Shown here piece after piece: positions 31,663 to 38,840 of a stretch of 38,840 bases of DNA. Both the position numbers and the translations under genes were made by a program. The stretch is from Polyangiaceae bacterium (GTDB taxonomy: Bacteria; Myxococcota_A; Polyangia; Polyangiales; Polyangiaceae): assembly GCA_016929495.1 (NCBI GenBank), contig JAFGIS010000053.1, positions 1 through 38,840 on the forward strand, written 5' to 3'. The notes below the pieces were generated by a model. That model worked only from the letters and a program-made list of their open reading frames with translations. It did not search any database and was not told the origin of the DNA. Each line of letters begins with the position of its first letter. Positions within the stretch are counted from its first letter, which is position 1.

Positions 31663-32817
31663 ATGAACGAGCAGGCACGACAGCGCTGGGGGGTGGAACC
31701 TGAGTTGGGCGCCCCGGACGCTCTGCGTTGGATCGTAGAGCACGTGCCCTTGATCCTGTTTCAAGGGCCAGCCGATACGCGCAGAACCGTTGCAGCCGCG
31801 TCAGGCAACTGGCTCGATGTGGTGGGTCGCCCTGCCGCTTCGTTTCTTTCTGGCCAGATGGGGCTCATGGATGTCACTCACACGGACGACCTCGCGTCGG
31901 TGGCGCGCGAGGTCCATGCGGCGAGCGTCGCGTCGCGTCGCTACCAGATCGGCTACCGCTTGCGTTCGCCCACCGGCGAGCCGCTAGCCGTCTGGGAGCT
32001 GGGCAGCGCCGTCTGCCGCAGGGGCATCAGCGGAGCGTGGCTGTCTGGCTGCATCGTCGGCACACACCGGGCACCGCCACTGCAGGCTCAGGCAGCGACG
32101 GCTCGGACGGCGGCAGGTCTGGCGCACGATCTGAGAAACGTGCTGGCCGTGGTCAGCGGCGCGGCTGAGCTCGTGTCCGGGATGGGCGGACCGGGCCAAG
32201 CAGACGATCCCGTGGCTGCTGTTCTCGAAGGGACTCAGAGCGCGGGCCGGCTGGCCTCGCAATTGGTGCGGCTGCTCCATGGCAGAGCAGCCAGTACAGC
32301 GTTCGTGGATCTCAATGAAGTGGTCGAGCGCATGGAGCCGGTCCTTCGAGCGTTGGCCGGCGGGCACGTTCTGGTGCAGAAGTCACTGGAGCCGGACCTG
32401 TTCGCCACGGCGGCCGACCCGGTCCATCTGGACCAACTGCTGCTCAATCTGGTCGTCAACGCGGTCGAGGCGATGCCGAGCGGCGGCACGCTGCACGTGA
32501 ATACCGCCAACGTGCTGGCCACGCAGAGCAGGCAGCTGGCCGCAGGGCGCCTACCACCGGGCGAGTACGTGATGCTCTCGGTCAGCGATACCGGCATGGG
32601 TATCCCGGAACAAGCCGTTCCGAGCCTGTTCGATCCGTCGTACTCGACCAAGGGCAAGCGCGGACTCGGGCTCGCCAGTGTGCTCGGGATAGCGCAAGGC
32701 TACAGTGGCGCGGTGGATCTCCAAACCGCTCCTGGACGCGGAAGCACGTTCTACGTCTACCTGCCGCGCGTCACCAGACTCGGTGCGCATCCTGTGTCGC
32801 AGTGGTGTTTGCGGTAG
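31663..32817 (+). CDS. Soluble PAS-type sensor histidine kinase
   Basis: 384 residues from ATG at 31663, with GGAGGG about 5 nt upstream. Residues about 20-135 look like a PAS sensory domain (GNWLDVVGRPAASF, DVTHTDDLASV, YQIGYRLRSPTGEP). The phosphoacceptor is probably His155 in AGLAHDLRNVLAVV, the H-box form seen in many complex kinases. The ATPase domain has N box LLLNLVVNAVEAM, G1 DTGMGI (309-314), F box LFDPSYSTK and G2 GLGL (334-337), ending STFYVYLPR. There is no membrane segment and no receiver domain, and no response regulator gene is adjacent. Its partner must be encoded elsewhere. An FGE-domain protein gene follows 152 bases downstream on the same strand. Confidence 0.92.
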   Translation: MNEQARQRWGVEPELGAPDALRWIVEHVPLILFQGPADTRRTVAAASGNWLDVVGRPAASFLSGQMGLMDVTHTDDLASVAREVHAASVASRRYQIGYRLRSPTGEPLAVWELGSAVCRRGISGAWLSGCIVGTHRAPPLQAQAATARTAAGLAHDLRNVLAVVSGAAELVSGMGGPGQADDPVAAVLEGTQSAGRLASQLVRLLHGRAASTAFVDLNEVVERMEPVLRALAGGHVLVQKSLEPDLFATAADPVHLDQLLLNLVVNAVEAMPSGGTLHVNTANVLATQSRQLAAGRLPPGEYVMLSVSDTGMGIPEQAVPSLFDPSYSTKGKRGLGLASVLGIAQGYSGAVDLQTAPGRGSTFYVYLPRVTRLGAHPVSQWCLR

Positions 32818-32969
32818 GCGCGGCAGCGTCCCCCTCACGAGTGGGGGGTGCCACACCACGCTCTGCTGTGCCCGGTCGTCGCCAGAAAGGTTGCAGCTTG
32901 GTCCGGTGGGCTCTAGTTTCGTCCTGGCTCCGGTTGACTCCGTGTTTCCGCCGGACGTTCGAGGTTGTG

Positions 32970-34211
32970 ATGCACTGGCCGATCTACACGAGTTTCTTCG
33001 TCCTCATTGCCTGCGCCGCAGGGCGGTCAGTTCCGCCCAGCGCGCTGGCCCAACCCACGGCCGAGCAGCCCGAAGCGGTCGTGCCGCCGGCCACGGCCAA
33101 GGAAGCCACGTCCGGAGCGGCTGCGTCCGAAGCGGCAGCTCCTGCGGCAGAGCCGAGTTCGCGCAGCGATGCCGCCCCAACCGCCGCGGCACCGGGTGAA
33201 CCCGCAGCGTGTCCAACCGGCATGACACTCGTCGAGGGCGACTACTGCACCGACGCCGAGCAGAAGTGTCTTCAGTCCTGGTACGACACCTCCAACAAGA
33301 AGACGATTTGCGAGGTCTTCGAGCCGCCGAGCCGATGCGTCGGACCCAAGGTCCACAAGCGTTTCTGCATCGACACGTACGCATGGCCCAACGTCCAGGG
33401 TGCACGCCCCGAAGTCATGAACCGGTTCCATCAAGCCGAGGTCAAGTGCGCTGCCGTTGGCAAGCGCATGTGTACCGAGAGCGAGTGGACCTTTGCGTGC
33501 GAAGGGCCGGACATCAAGCCGTTCCCCTACGGGTACGTTCGCGACCCGCGCAAGTGCAACGGTGAGCACAAGTGGGACAACCCGGACATGAAGAAAGTGG
33601 CTGCTCGGGACCCGGACGAGCTGGCGCGTCTGTGGCAGGGCGTTCCGAGCGGTTCGCAGCCGCAGTGTGTGAGCGATTTCGGCGTTGCTGACCTTCCCGC
33701 CAATACCGACGAAGTCGTGGCGAGCGAGACCTTCGTACAGGGGTGGCGCGGCAAGTACGACAGCGTACACACGGGCGGTCCCTGGTACGGGGGCGTGCGC
33801 AACCAGTGCCGGCCCAAGATCTACACGCACGACGAGGGCTTCTACTACTACTTCCTGAGCTTCCGCTGCTGCGCGGAGCCCGACGGCGCAGCGACGGACC
33901 CGCGCACTCCGAAGCAGCGCAAGGCAGACTGGGACTTCGAGAAAGTCGAACGTCTCGCAGGCTTCACCCGCGAGCAAGTCCGCGCCGCGCTCGCGCTGAA
34001 GAAACAGCTGGGCCATTGTGGTTGCTCCGAAAAGAAGGGGCAGGCGCGTATTCGCTGCGATACCCTGTGCGGTACGCTGCTCGGGCCCGGCGCGAAGGAC
34101 GCGGTGCAGCCGCCAGCGACCGGCGTTCCGCCGTTTGGCGCCCAGCACCGGGCCACGCCCGAACAGCTCAACAGAGCGCTCGAAGCGTCAGCGCCGCGAA
34201 AGACGCAGTAG
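32970..34211 (+). CDS. Exported FGE/SUMF1-domain protein
   Basis: 413 residues from ATG at 32970 (GAGGT 4 nt before). The N-terminus is hydrophobic with either a lipobox (LIAC, Cys15) or a type I site near PPSALA; the lack of basic residues at the very start leaves this open. An Ala/Pro/Glu-rich linker spans about 30-85. The rest has an FGE-sulfatase (formylglycine-generating-like) layout: CPTGMTLVEGDYC, FCIDTYAWPN, AEVKCAAVGKRMCTESEWTF, FPYGYVRDPRKCN and finally YYFLSFRCC. Most bacterial proteins with this domain outside sulfatase operons are not proven enzymes. No sulfatase gene is in the window. An additional Cys-containing helical tail (LGHCGCSEKK, RCDTLCG) follows. Its stop lies 5 bases from the stop of the convergent OmpA-type gene. 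Confidence 0.82.
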   Translation: MHWPIYTSFFVLIACAAGRSVPPSALAQPTAEQPEAVVPPATAKEATSGAAASEAAAPAAEPSSRSDAAPTAAAPGEPAACPTGMTLVEGDYCTDAEQKCLQSWYDTSNKKTICEVFEPPSRCVGPKVHKRFCIDTYAWPNVQGARPEVMNRFHQAEVKCAAVGKRMCTESEWTFACEGPDIKPFPYGYVRDPRKCNGEHKWDNPDMKKVAARDPDELARLWQGVPSGSQPQCVSDFGVADLPANTDEVVASETFVQGWRGKYDSVHTGGPWYGGVRNQCRPKIYTHDEGFYYYFLSFRCCAEPDGAATDPRTPKQRKADWDFEKVERLAGFTREQVRAALALKKQLGHCGCSEKKGQARIRCDTLCGTLLGPGAKDAVQPPATGVPPFGAQHRATPEQLNRALEASAPRKTQ

Positions 34212-34216
34212 AGACG

Positions 34217-35737
34217 CTACTTGGGCGTCAGACCCTGACTCGGCTCGTTACCCTCGATGACGACGAACTCGACCCGGCGATTGGCCGCACGTGCCTGCTC
34301 GCTCGTGCCTGACTCGAGCGGCCTCGCTTCCCCGTAGCCTTTGGCTTCGATACGATGGGGCTGCACGCCCTTGCTGATGAGGTAGCGCCTCACGCTCTCG
34401 GCACGATTCTGACTAAGGCGCCGGTTGACGACTTCTGGCCCAGTGTCGTCCGTGTGGCCTTCCACGCGGACTCTCATCTCAGGGTGGGCTTTGATGGTCA
34501 GGGCGACCTGGTCCAGAAGAGTGTGCGAGCCCTCGTCCAGCTTGGCTGACCCGTGTTCGAAGTGCACGGCGTCGAGCACCCGGAACTGTCCGTCCTCGTA
34601 GATGACCTGCGAACTGCCCGTGTCTGGGCAGCCATCCTCGTCCTCGTAGCCGTTGATGGTCTCTTTGGCGTCCGGGCACTGGTCGTCCCAATCCGGGACG
34701 CCGTCCCGGTCAGCGTCTGGATCTTCTTCCGGGCAGCCATCGGTGTCCTGGTAGCGGTCACGGTCCTCCGGGATGTTCGGGCAGCGGTCTGCGTCGTCGG
34801 AGATGCCGTCATGGTCCGCGTCGTGGGAGGTAGGACGGAAACGAACACCCGCGAAGATGCGGAAGGTGGGAACGCCGTAGCCGGCGATGAGCCCGAATCC
34901 GGGCCCGGCCACGAGGTCCCACTCAGGGCTCAAGACCTGGCGGACGTAGGCGAACAGCTCGAGCGGCAGCTCTTCCGTGTCGTGGGCGGTCAGGCCCACG
35001 GCTCCGTTGAGCTCGGCTCCGATTTCCGTCTTGCCCTGGAGCCCACCGAAAGTGTATCCGAGCGCACCGGCGTAGACGAGCTCGCTCCCGGCCTCCACGT
35101 TGAATAGCTCGGTCTTTTGTCGAAACAACGCGCCGAGATTGAAGCCAATTCGGATGCCGCTGCGGAAGCGGTGGTCGAGGATGGCCTTGGGTATGACAAC
35201 GACGTTGCGGGCGCCGCCCGAGAAGTCGCCCGTGTGGGTCGGCAGACGCACTTCAGGCGTGAGCGCAAATCCCATCGCGTCCTCGCGATCATCGGTGAGC
35301 CGGAACTTCGGCACCAGACGCAGGTCCCCGAGCCCGGCGAACGACGGGTCGAAATCCCCGGACTGGGCAGCGTACAGCGGCATGTCCAGGCCGAGCACGA
35401 AGGGATCCGCGAGCGTCACCGCAGCGATGGCGTCGAAGCCGAGGCGACCTCCGACGAACTGTCGCGACAGATCGTTCTGTGCGTCGACGGCCACCAACGG
35501 GTTGAGGCCATAGTTCAGAAAGAGGCCGAACTCCCAGGGGTCGGCGGTCGGACGCAGACCGCTACCTTCGGCGGTCACCCATCCGTCCGGGGTCACGGCC
35601 GGCTTGAATCGTTCGGCATCCACGTTCGTGTTGGTCTCGGTCTGCTGAGCGAGCGCCATACTCGGCGAGATGAGGACAGCGCAAGAGGCGAGACGGGGCA
35701 GGAGACACCGGGCTACGCGCATGGCATCGGCACGCAT
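34217..35737 (-). CDS. OmpA-family outer-membrane protein with TSP3 repeats
   Basis: 506 residues. A signal ends at SMALA (about residue 30), and MRVARC at 35722 is an alternative start. Residues about 65-300 form a beta-barrel-like region (EFGLFLNYGLNPLVAV, GIRIGFNLGALF, GYGVPTFRIFAGVRF). Calcium-binding TSP3-type repeats follow at about 306-372 (DADHDGISDDADRCP, DADRDGVPDWDDQCP, NGYEDEDGCPD). The OmpA peptidoglycan-binding domain is at about 385-495, with VRVEGHTDDTG and LSQNRAESVRRYLISKGV. It follows the MYXO-CTERM-like surface protein by 4 bases, with the start immediately after the upstream stop, so the two are translationally linked. The order (surface protein, then barrel/OmpA protein) resembles TraA/TraB of Myxococcus outer-membrane exchange, though the barrel families may differ. 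Confidence 0.92.
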   Translation of the reverse strand: MRADAMRVARCLLPRLASCAVLISPSMALAQQTETNTNVDAERFKPAVTPDGWVTAEGSGLRPTADPWEFGLFLNYGLNPLVAVDAQNDLSRQFVGGRLGFDAIAAVTLADPFVLGLDMPLYAAQSGDFDPSFAGLGDLRLVPKFRLTDDREDAMGFALTPEVRLPTHTGDFSGGARNVVVIPKAILDHRFRSGIRIGFNLGALFRQKTELFNVEAGSELVYAGALGYTFGGLQGKTEIGAELNGAVGLTAHDTEELPLELFAYVRQVLSPEWDLVAGPGFGLIAGYGVPTFRIFAGVRFRPTSHDADHDGISDDADRCPNIPEDRDRYQDTDGCPEEDPDADRDGVPDWDDQCPDAKETINGYEDEDGCPDTGSSQVIYEDGQFRVLDAVHFEHGSAKLDEGSHTLLDQVALTIKAHPEMRVRVEGHTDDTGPEVVNRRLSQNRAESVRRYLISKGVQPHRIEAKGYGEARPLESGTSEQARAANRRVEFVVIEGNEPSQGLTPK

Positions 35738-35741
35738 GGCT

Positions 35742-36764
35742 TCACAGCAGAGGGGAAGAAGGTTCTTGGTGACGCCGAGCCCGACGCCGACGGCACGCTA
35801 GGCCGAGTCCGACCACGCCGAGGGCCGTGTACAGGTGCGCCGTTCGGTGACCGAGGGCGCACGTGAAGGCTCCTCCCCGCACTTCTTCGTCGTCGGCGAT
35901 GGTGATGACGTCGGGGCCGGCTCCGGCGTCCGCGTTGCCGAGCCCGGCGCCGTCGGGTCCAGCTCCGCCGGAGTTCTGTCCGCTTTCCTCGATGTCCGGT
36001 ACGCCGTTGTCGTTGGCGTCGACCGGAACGCAATCGCCGGGCTGGCCGAGCGCGAGATCGCCGGGCTCGAGATGGCTCTCCTCGTCGGCGCCGCGAACGA
36101 AGATCCGCGCGTCGCAAGCCCGTGTCAGACCGACCGATTCGAGCGGCGTACGGACCTGAACGTAGCCGTGCTGGTCTCCGGCGTCTCGGAGCGTGTCGGT
36201 AGCCGTGCCCGAGCTCTTCACCAATGCCGGTTGAGAAGCGACGAGTGTCCAATCCGACGACGTACCCCACTGATAGAGCTCGGCCGAAACAGCCGGATCC
36301 GCGGGCACGAGCAGCGCGTACTCGTATCCGCCGTCGGTGGGGTCACTGTCGAAATGCTCGTCGATGACGGGAGCGACAGCGCTGCCGCCGGTGGAAGCTC
36401 CGTGATCAGCATCCAAGAAGAACACCACCTTGAGCGAAGTCGCGGGCGGTGCCCCGACCGTGTACGCTCTGACCCAGAGCTCGGTGCCCGTCGTGTCGGC
36501 GTACGCGGTACGTAGATCGATGCTCGCCTCGGCCGGAGTGAAAGCGTTGCCGTTGTCGAGCACACTCTCGCGCCCGTATGGCCATCGGGCTTCGCCCGTT
36601 GCGTCGACCGCGATGAGCTCGCCCTGCCCGGGATCCGTGCGATTGTTGGTCCAGGTGGGCGCGTCTTCCTGAGCACGCGCGACTGGCGACCAGAGCGTCG
36701 TGAGCGCCGAAGCAACCCAGAATCTTGTCACGAAAACCCATAGCAAACGGCGAGCGCCACGCAT
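35742..36764 (-). CDS. Surface protein with MYXO-CTERM-like sorting tail
   Basis: 340 residues, with GAGGGG 5 nt before the ATG at 36764. A signal peptide ends near VARAQE (residue 31). The central region (about 35-240) is beta-rich with an immunoglobulin- or jelly-roll-like feel (TAYADTTGTELWVRAYTVG, SLKVVFFLDADHG, YEYALLVPADPA). A short segment VDANDNGVPDIEE resembles a single TSP3/EF-hand-like calcium site. A Gly/Ala/Asn-rich linker follows. The C-terminus has GGAFTCALG, a hydrophobic span (about 308-323) and RRRRARR, as in MYXO-CTERM tails. It is encoded just upstream of the OmpA/TSP3 protein and is likely its exported partner. Confidence 0.8.
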   Translation of the reverse strand: MRGARRLLWVFVTRFWVASALTTLWSPVARAQEDAPTWTNNRTDPGQGELIAVDATGEARWPYGRESVLDNGNAFTPAEASIDLRTAYADTTGTELWVRAYTVGAPPATSLKVVFFLDADHGASTGGSAVAPVIDEHFDSDPTDGGYEYALLVPADPAVSAELYQWGTSSDWTLVASQPALVKSSGTATDTLRDAGDQHGYVQVRTPLESVGLTRACDARIFVRGADEESHLEPGDLALGQPGDCVPVDANDNGVPDIEESGQNSGGAGPDGAGLGNADAGAGPDVITIADDEEVRGGAFTCALGHRTAHLYTALGVVGLGLACRRRRARRHQEPSSPLL

Positions 36765-37018
36765 GTTGCCCCTCGTCAGTCAGGCTATGCCCAATCTACC
36801 AGCGAGGCGTGCGGCTGTCGCTGTCATGCAGCTGACGCAGGCGCGCGCACACGAGGCCACCGACTGCACACACTGGACGGTCGAAGGCAACGCCCGCACG
36901 CCGGGTGCGCAGGTGGACCGGTCCGGTGGCCGGCAGTGTGCTCCAGTGGGCTTGGCGTCGGGCCGGGGGGCGTACTACCCTGCAGGCCGCCATCGATTTC
37001 GGCAGAAACGGGGCCCCC

Positions 37019-38590
37019 TTGGGACGCTATCTCGGTCTGGATTCAAGCACGCAGAGCCTTTCGGCCATCGTGATCGACAGCGACACGGGACAAGTCGTGG
37101 TCGAACGCACCCTCAACTTCGGGCAGAGGCTGCCAAGCTACCGTTGCCCCAGCGGCTTTCTGCCCGCCGAGGATCCCAAGGTCAAGCAGAGCGATCCGCT
37201 GATGTGGGTGGAGGCTCTCGAGCTGCTCTTTGGTGAGCTCAAGTCGAGCGGCCTCGACCTGTCTCAGATCCGTGGCATCAGCGGCGCCGGTCAACAACAC
37301 GGCTCGGTGTACCTCGGGCGGTCCATGGTGACGGTGGGGCGCTGGGCAGAGGGTGCGTCTCTGGTGGACCAAGTGCGTCCGCTGCTCAGCCGGGCCGTCG
37401 GTCCCATCTGGATGGACAGCTCGACGAGCCAGCAGTGCGCCGAAATCACGTCGGCTGCCGGCGGAGAGCAGCGGGTCGTGACGATCACGGGTTCGCGTGC
37501 GATCGAGCGTTTCACGGCCGCGCAAATACGCAAGTTCGCCCAGACGGAGCCGAAGGCCTGGGACGCCACGGTCGAAGTGCATCTAGTGAGCTCGTTCATG
37601 GCGTCGATGCTCGTCGCCACGACCGCTGGTATCGATCTCGGCGACGGGGCGGGGATGAACCTCTTGGACCTGGCCGCAGGGGACTGGAGCCCGGTCATGG
37701 TCCAGGCAACGGCGCCAGGGCTCGAGCGGAAGCTGCCGCGTACCGTGCCCAGCTGTACCGCGGTTGGGCCGCTTGCCGACTACTTCGTATCCCGATTCGG
37801 GTTCGCTCCGAAGACGCCGGTCTACGCATTCACCGGTGACAATCCGAGCAGCCTGGTCGGGATGGGCGCGAGCCGTCCGGGATCCATGGTGATCAGTCTG
37901 GGGACGAGCGACACGGTGTTCGCTGCCATGAGCCAACCGCGCACCGATCCGCGTGGCTACGGCCACGTCTTCGGCAATCCTGCCGGGGGCTTCATGTCCC
38001 TGATCTGCTTCTCGAACGGATCGCTGGCGCGTGAAGAGATCGCACGTCGTTTCGGTTTGAGCTGGGACGGGTTCGCCAGTGCGATCCTGGAGCATACGCG
38101 GCCGGGCAACGACGGCAACATGATGCTTCCCTACTTCGTGCCCGAGATCACGCCGCGCCTGCTGCACCCGGAACCGTGTTGGTTCGGGTCGCGAGATTTC
38201 ACGGAGGGTCGCGACGCGGCGCGGGCGGCGCGCGCCATCGTTGAGGCTCAGGCCCTGGGCATGCGACTGTACTCGAGCTGGATTGGAGAGAAGCCCGAAA
38301 CCGTTCTGACCACCGGCGGTGCTTCCAAGAATCGTGGCATCCTGCGCGTGCTGGCCGATGTGCTCGGGGCTGAGATCCGTCCGCTCACCGTAGCGAACTC
38401 CTCCGCCCTCGGCGGAGCGCTACGCGCAGCGCAGGCGACCGAGAAGCTGCCGTGGGGCGATCTGTTCGACCAATTCGCCGCGACCGACCCGCTCCGGCGC
38501 GTGTCCCCGGATCCGAGCGTCCGTGGCGTCTACGAGGAGCTCGGCGCACAGTTCGAGCGCAGGGTCGAGGAAATGGTCGCCGGCCGGTGA
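37019..38590 (+). CDS. xylB: Eukaryote-type D-xylulokinase (FGGY family)
   Basis: 523 residues from TTG at 37019, chosen because the family begins at YLGLDSSTQSLSAIVID. A GTG at 36905 keeps the frame open but adds an Arg-rich stretch, and neither start has a strong ribosome binding site. Motifs in order: ISGAGQQHGSVYL (substrate site), PIWMDSSTSQQC, ERFTAAQIRKFAQ, VHLVSSFMASML, GAGMNLLDLA, VYAFTGDNPSSLVGMG, ISLGTSDTVF and FGNPAGGFMSLICFSNGSLA, then TTGGASKNRGI and NSSALGGALRA. The WMDSSTSQQC and FTGDNPSS forms match the animal/fungal XYLB/XKS1 type rather than the shorter E. coli XylB. It phosphorylates D-xylulose to xylulose-5-phosphate. No xylose isomerase gene is nearby. Confidence 0.9.
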   Translation: MGRYLGLDSSTQSLSAIVIDSDTGQVVVERTLNFGQRLPSYRCPSGFLPAEDPKVKQSDPLMWVEALELLFGELKSSGLDLSQIRGISGAGQQHGSVYLGRSMVTVGRWAEGASLVDQVRPLLSRAVGPIWMDSSTSQQCAEITSAAGGEQRVVTITGSRAIERFTAAQIRKFAQTEPKAWDATVEVHLVSSFMASMLVATTAGIDLGDGAGMNLLDLAAGDWSPVMVQATAPGLERKLPRTVPSCTAVGPLADYFVSRFGFAPKTPVYAFTGDNPSSLVGMGASRPGSMVISLGTSDTVFAAMSQPRTDPRGYGHVFGNPAGGFMSLICFSNGSLAREEIARRFGLSWDGFASAILEHTRPGNDGNMMLPYFVPEITPRLLHPEPCWFGSRDFTEGRDAARAARAIVEAQALGMRLYSSWIGEKPETVLTTGGASKNRGILRVLADVLGAEIRPLTVANSSALGGALRAAQATEKLPWGDLFDQFAATDPLRRVSPDPSVRGVYEELGAQFERRVEEMVAGR

Positions 38591-38605
38591 ACGTTGGGTC
38601 CTGAG

Positions 38606-38840
38606 CCGACCTCCGTGCCAGACAGGGTGAACGCGGGTGCCGTAGATGTCGAGGCCACCTCCAGCGTGGTGAGCGGGGACACGGTCGTCGCAGTCGTCGG
38701 GGAGCGTCCGTCCGCAGAGGAGTATGGAGACGACAGCGCGCAAGCGTTCGATGGTTCGAGCCACTGGGCCTCCGTCCGCCTGCACACACAGACCGGCTTC
38801 AAGGAGCTGCAGAACGCTGTGGCCGCCGGCGCAAAGGTGA
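38606..38840 (+). CDS. Partial ORF resembling a GH3 C-terminal domain
   Basis: The frame after the xylulokinase stop (same frame) is open to the right edge. GTG at 38606 or TTG at 38594 could be the start, and neither has a good ribosome binding site. The segment VSGDTVVAVVGERPSAEEYG followed by GFKELQNAVAAGAKV has the strand-helix pattern of the C-terminal domain of family 3 glycoside hydrolases (VVVVGE.P.AE..GD ... L..AV...G.KV). If correct, the N-terminal barrel domain is absent, so it may be a stand-alone domain or a remnant. A minus-strand frame here (38530-38802) looks like a shadow. Confidence 0.4.

Noticed and set aside
38530-38802. Minus-strand 90-codon frame at the right edge
   Set aside because: Its product is Ser/Thr/Pro-rich with no motifs, while the opposite strand reads a domain-like sequence.

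Overview
This window is high-GC bacterial DNA that looks like the chromosome of a myxobacterium or close relative (Myxococcota, Polyangiales-like). The evidence is the strong G/C bias at third codon positions, about eleven lipoproteins with Gly/Ala/Ser-rich linkers, two C-terminal tails resembling MYXO-CTERM sorting signals, the ECF sigma / membrane protein / secreted protein operon, a DUF4423-type regulator and FGE-like and TSP3/OmpA surface proteins. I see no rRNA, tRNA, CRISPR array, integrase or intact transposase. No assignment was checked against a database; all family calls are from motifs read by eye.

Layout. 1-3.5 kb: two minus-strand lipoproteins, the first a right-handed beta-helix protein cut by the left edge. 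3.6-6.0 kb: minus-strand operon of a secreted protein, an ECF sigma factor and a membrane protein (probable regulator of the sigma factor). 6.3-8.4 kb: a lipoprotein zinc metalloprotease. 8.8-10.7 kb: a divergent sigma-like protein and a lysozyme/transglycosylase-like protein, with two small candidate ORFs. 11.1-13.8 kb: a translationally coupled pair, a 663-residue lipoprotein of unknown function and an outer-membrane-type protein. 13.8-15.7 kb: a DUF4423-type regulator divergent from a lipoprotein, with a candidate operator and promoter between them. 15.9-19.5 kb: operon of a beta-propeller protein and a von Willebrand A lipoprotein. 19.8-24.8 kb: a RadD-like helicase with a probable sliding-clamp-binding tail, an outer-membrane protein, a pirin plus NADP-binding oxidoreductase pair, and a divergent ECF sigma factor. 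25.0-28.1 kb: a DUF1279 membrane protein, a lipoprotein and an aldehyde dehydrogenase. 28.7-31.2 kb: a lipoprotein, a block of palindromic repeats, a histidine-phosphatase-family enzyme carrying one repeat in frame, and another lipoprotein. 31.7-34.2 kb: a histidine kinase and an FGE-domain protein. 34.2-36.8 kb: operon of a MYXO-CTERM-like surface protein and an OmpA/TSP3 barrel protein. 37.0-38.6 kb: a eukaryote-type xylulokinase, then the start of a possible GH3-like domain.

The most unusual feature is two families of short palindromic, MITE-like elements. Family A has a copy at 6049-6191, a copy at 29440-29574 and a lone terminal palindrome at 25369-25392. Family B has copies at 29298-29434 and 29654-29789 and a lone hairpin at 31392-31409. 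One B copy lies in frame and stop-free inside the phosphatase gene, adding about 46 residues. A composite of one B and one A copy fills a whole intergenic gap and touches the stop codons of both flanking genes.

Most of the window is devoted to the cell envelope (lipoproteins, barrels, surface adhesin-like proteins) and its regulation (three sigma-like proteins, one kinase, one HTH regulator). Metabolic genes are few and scattered.
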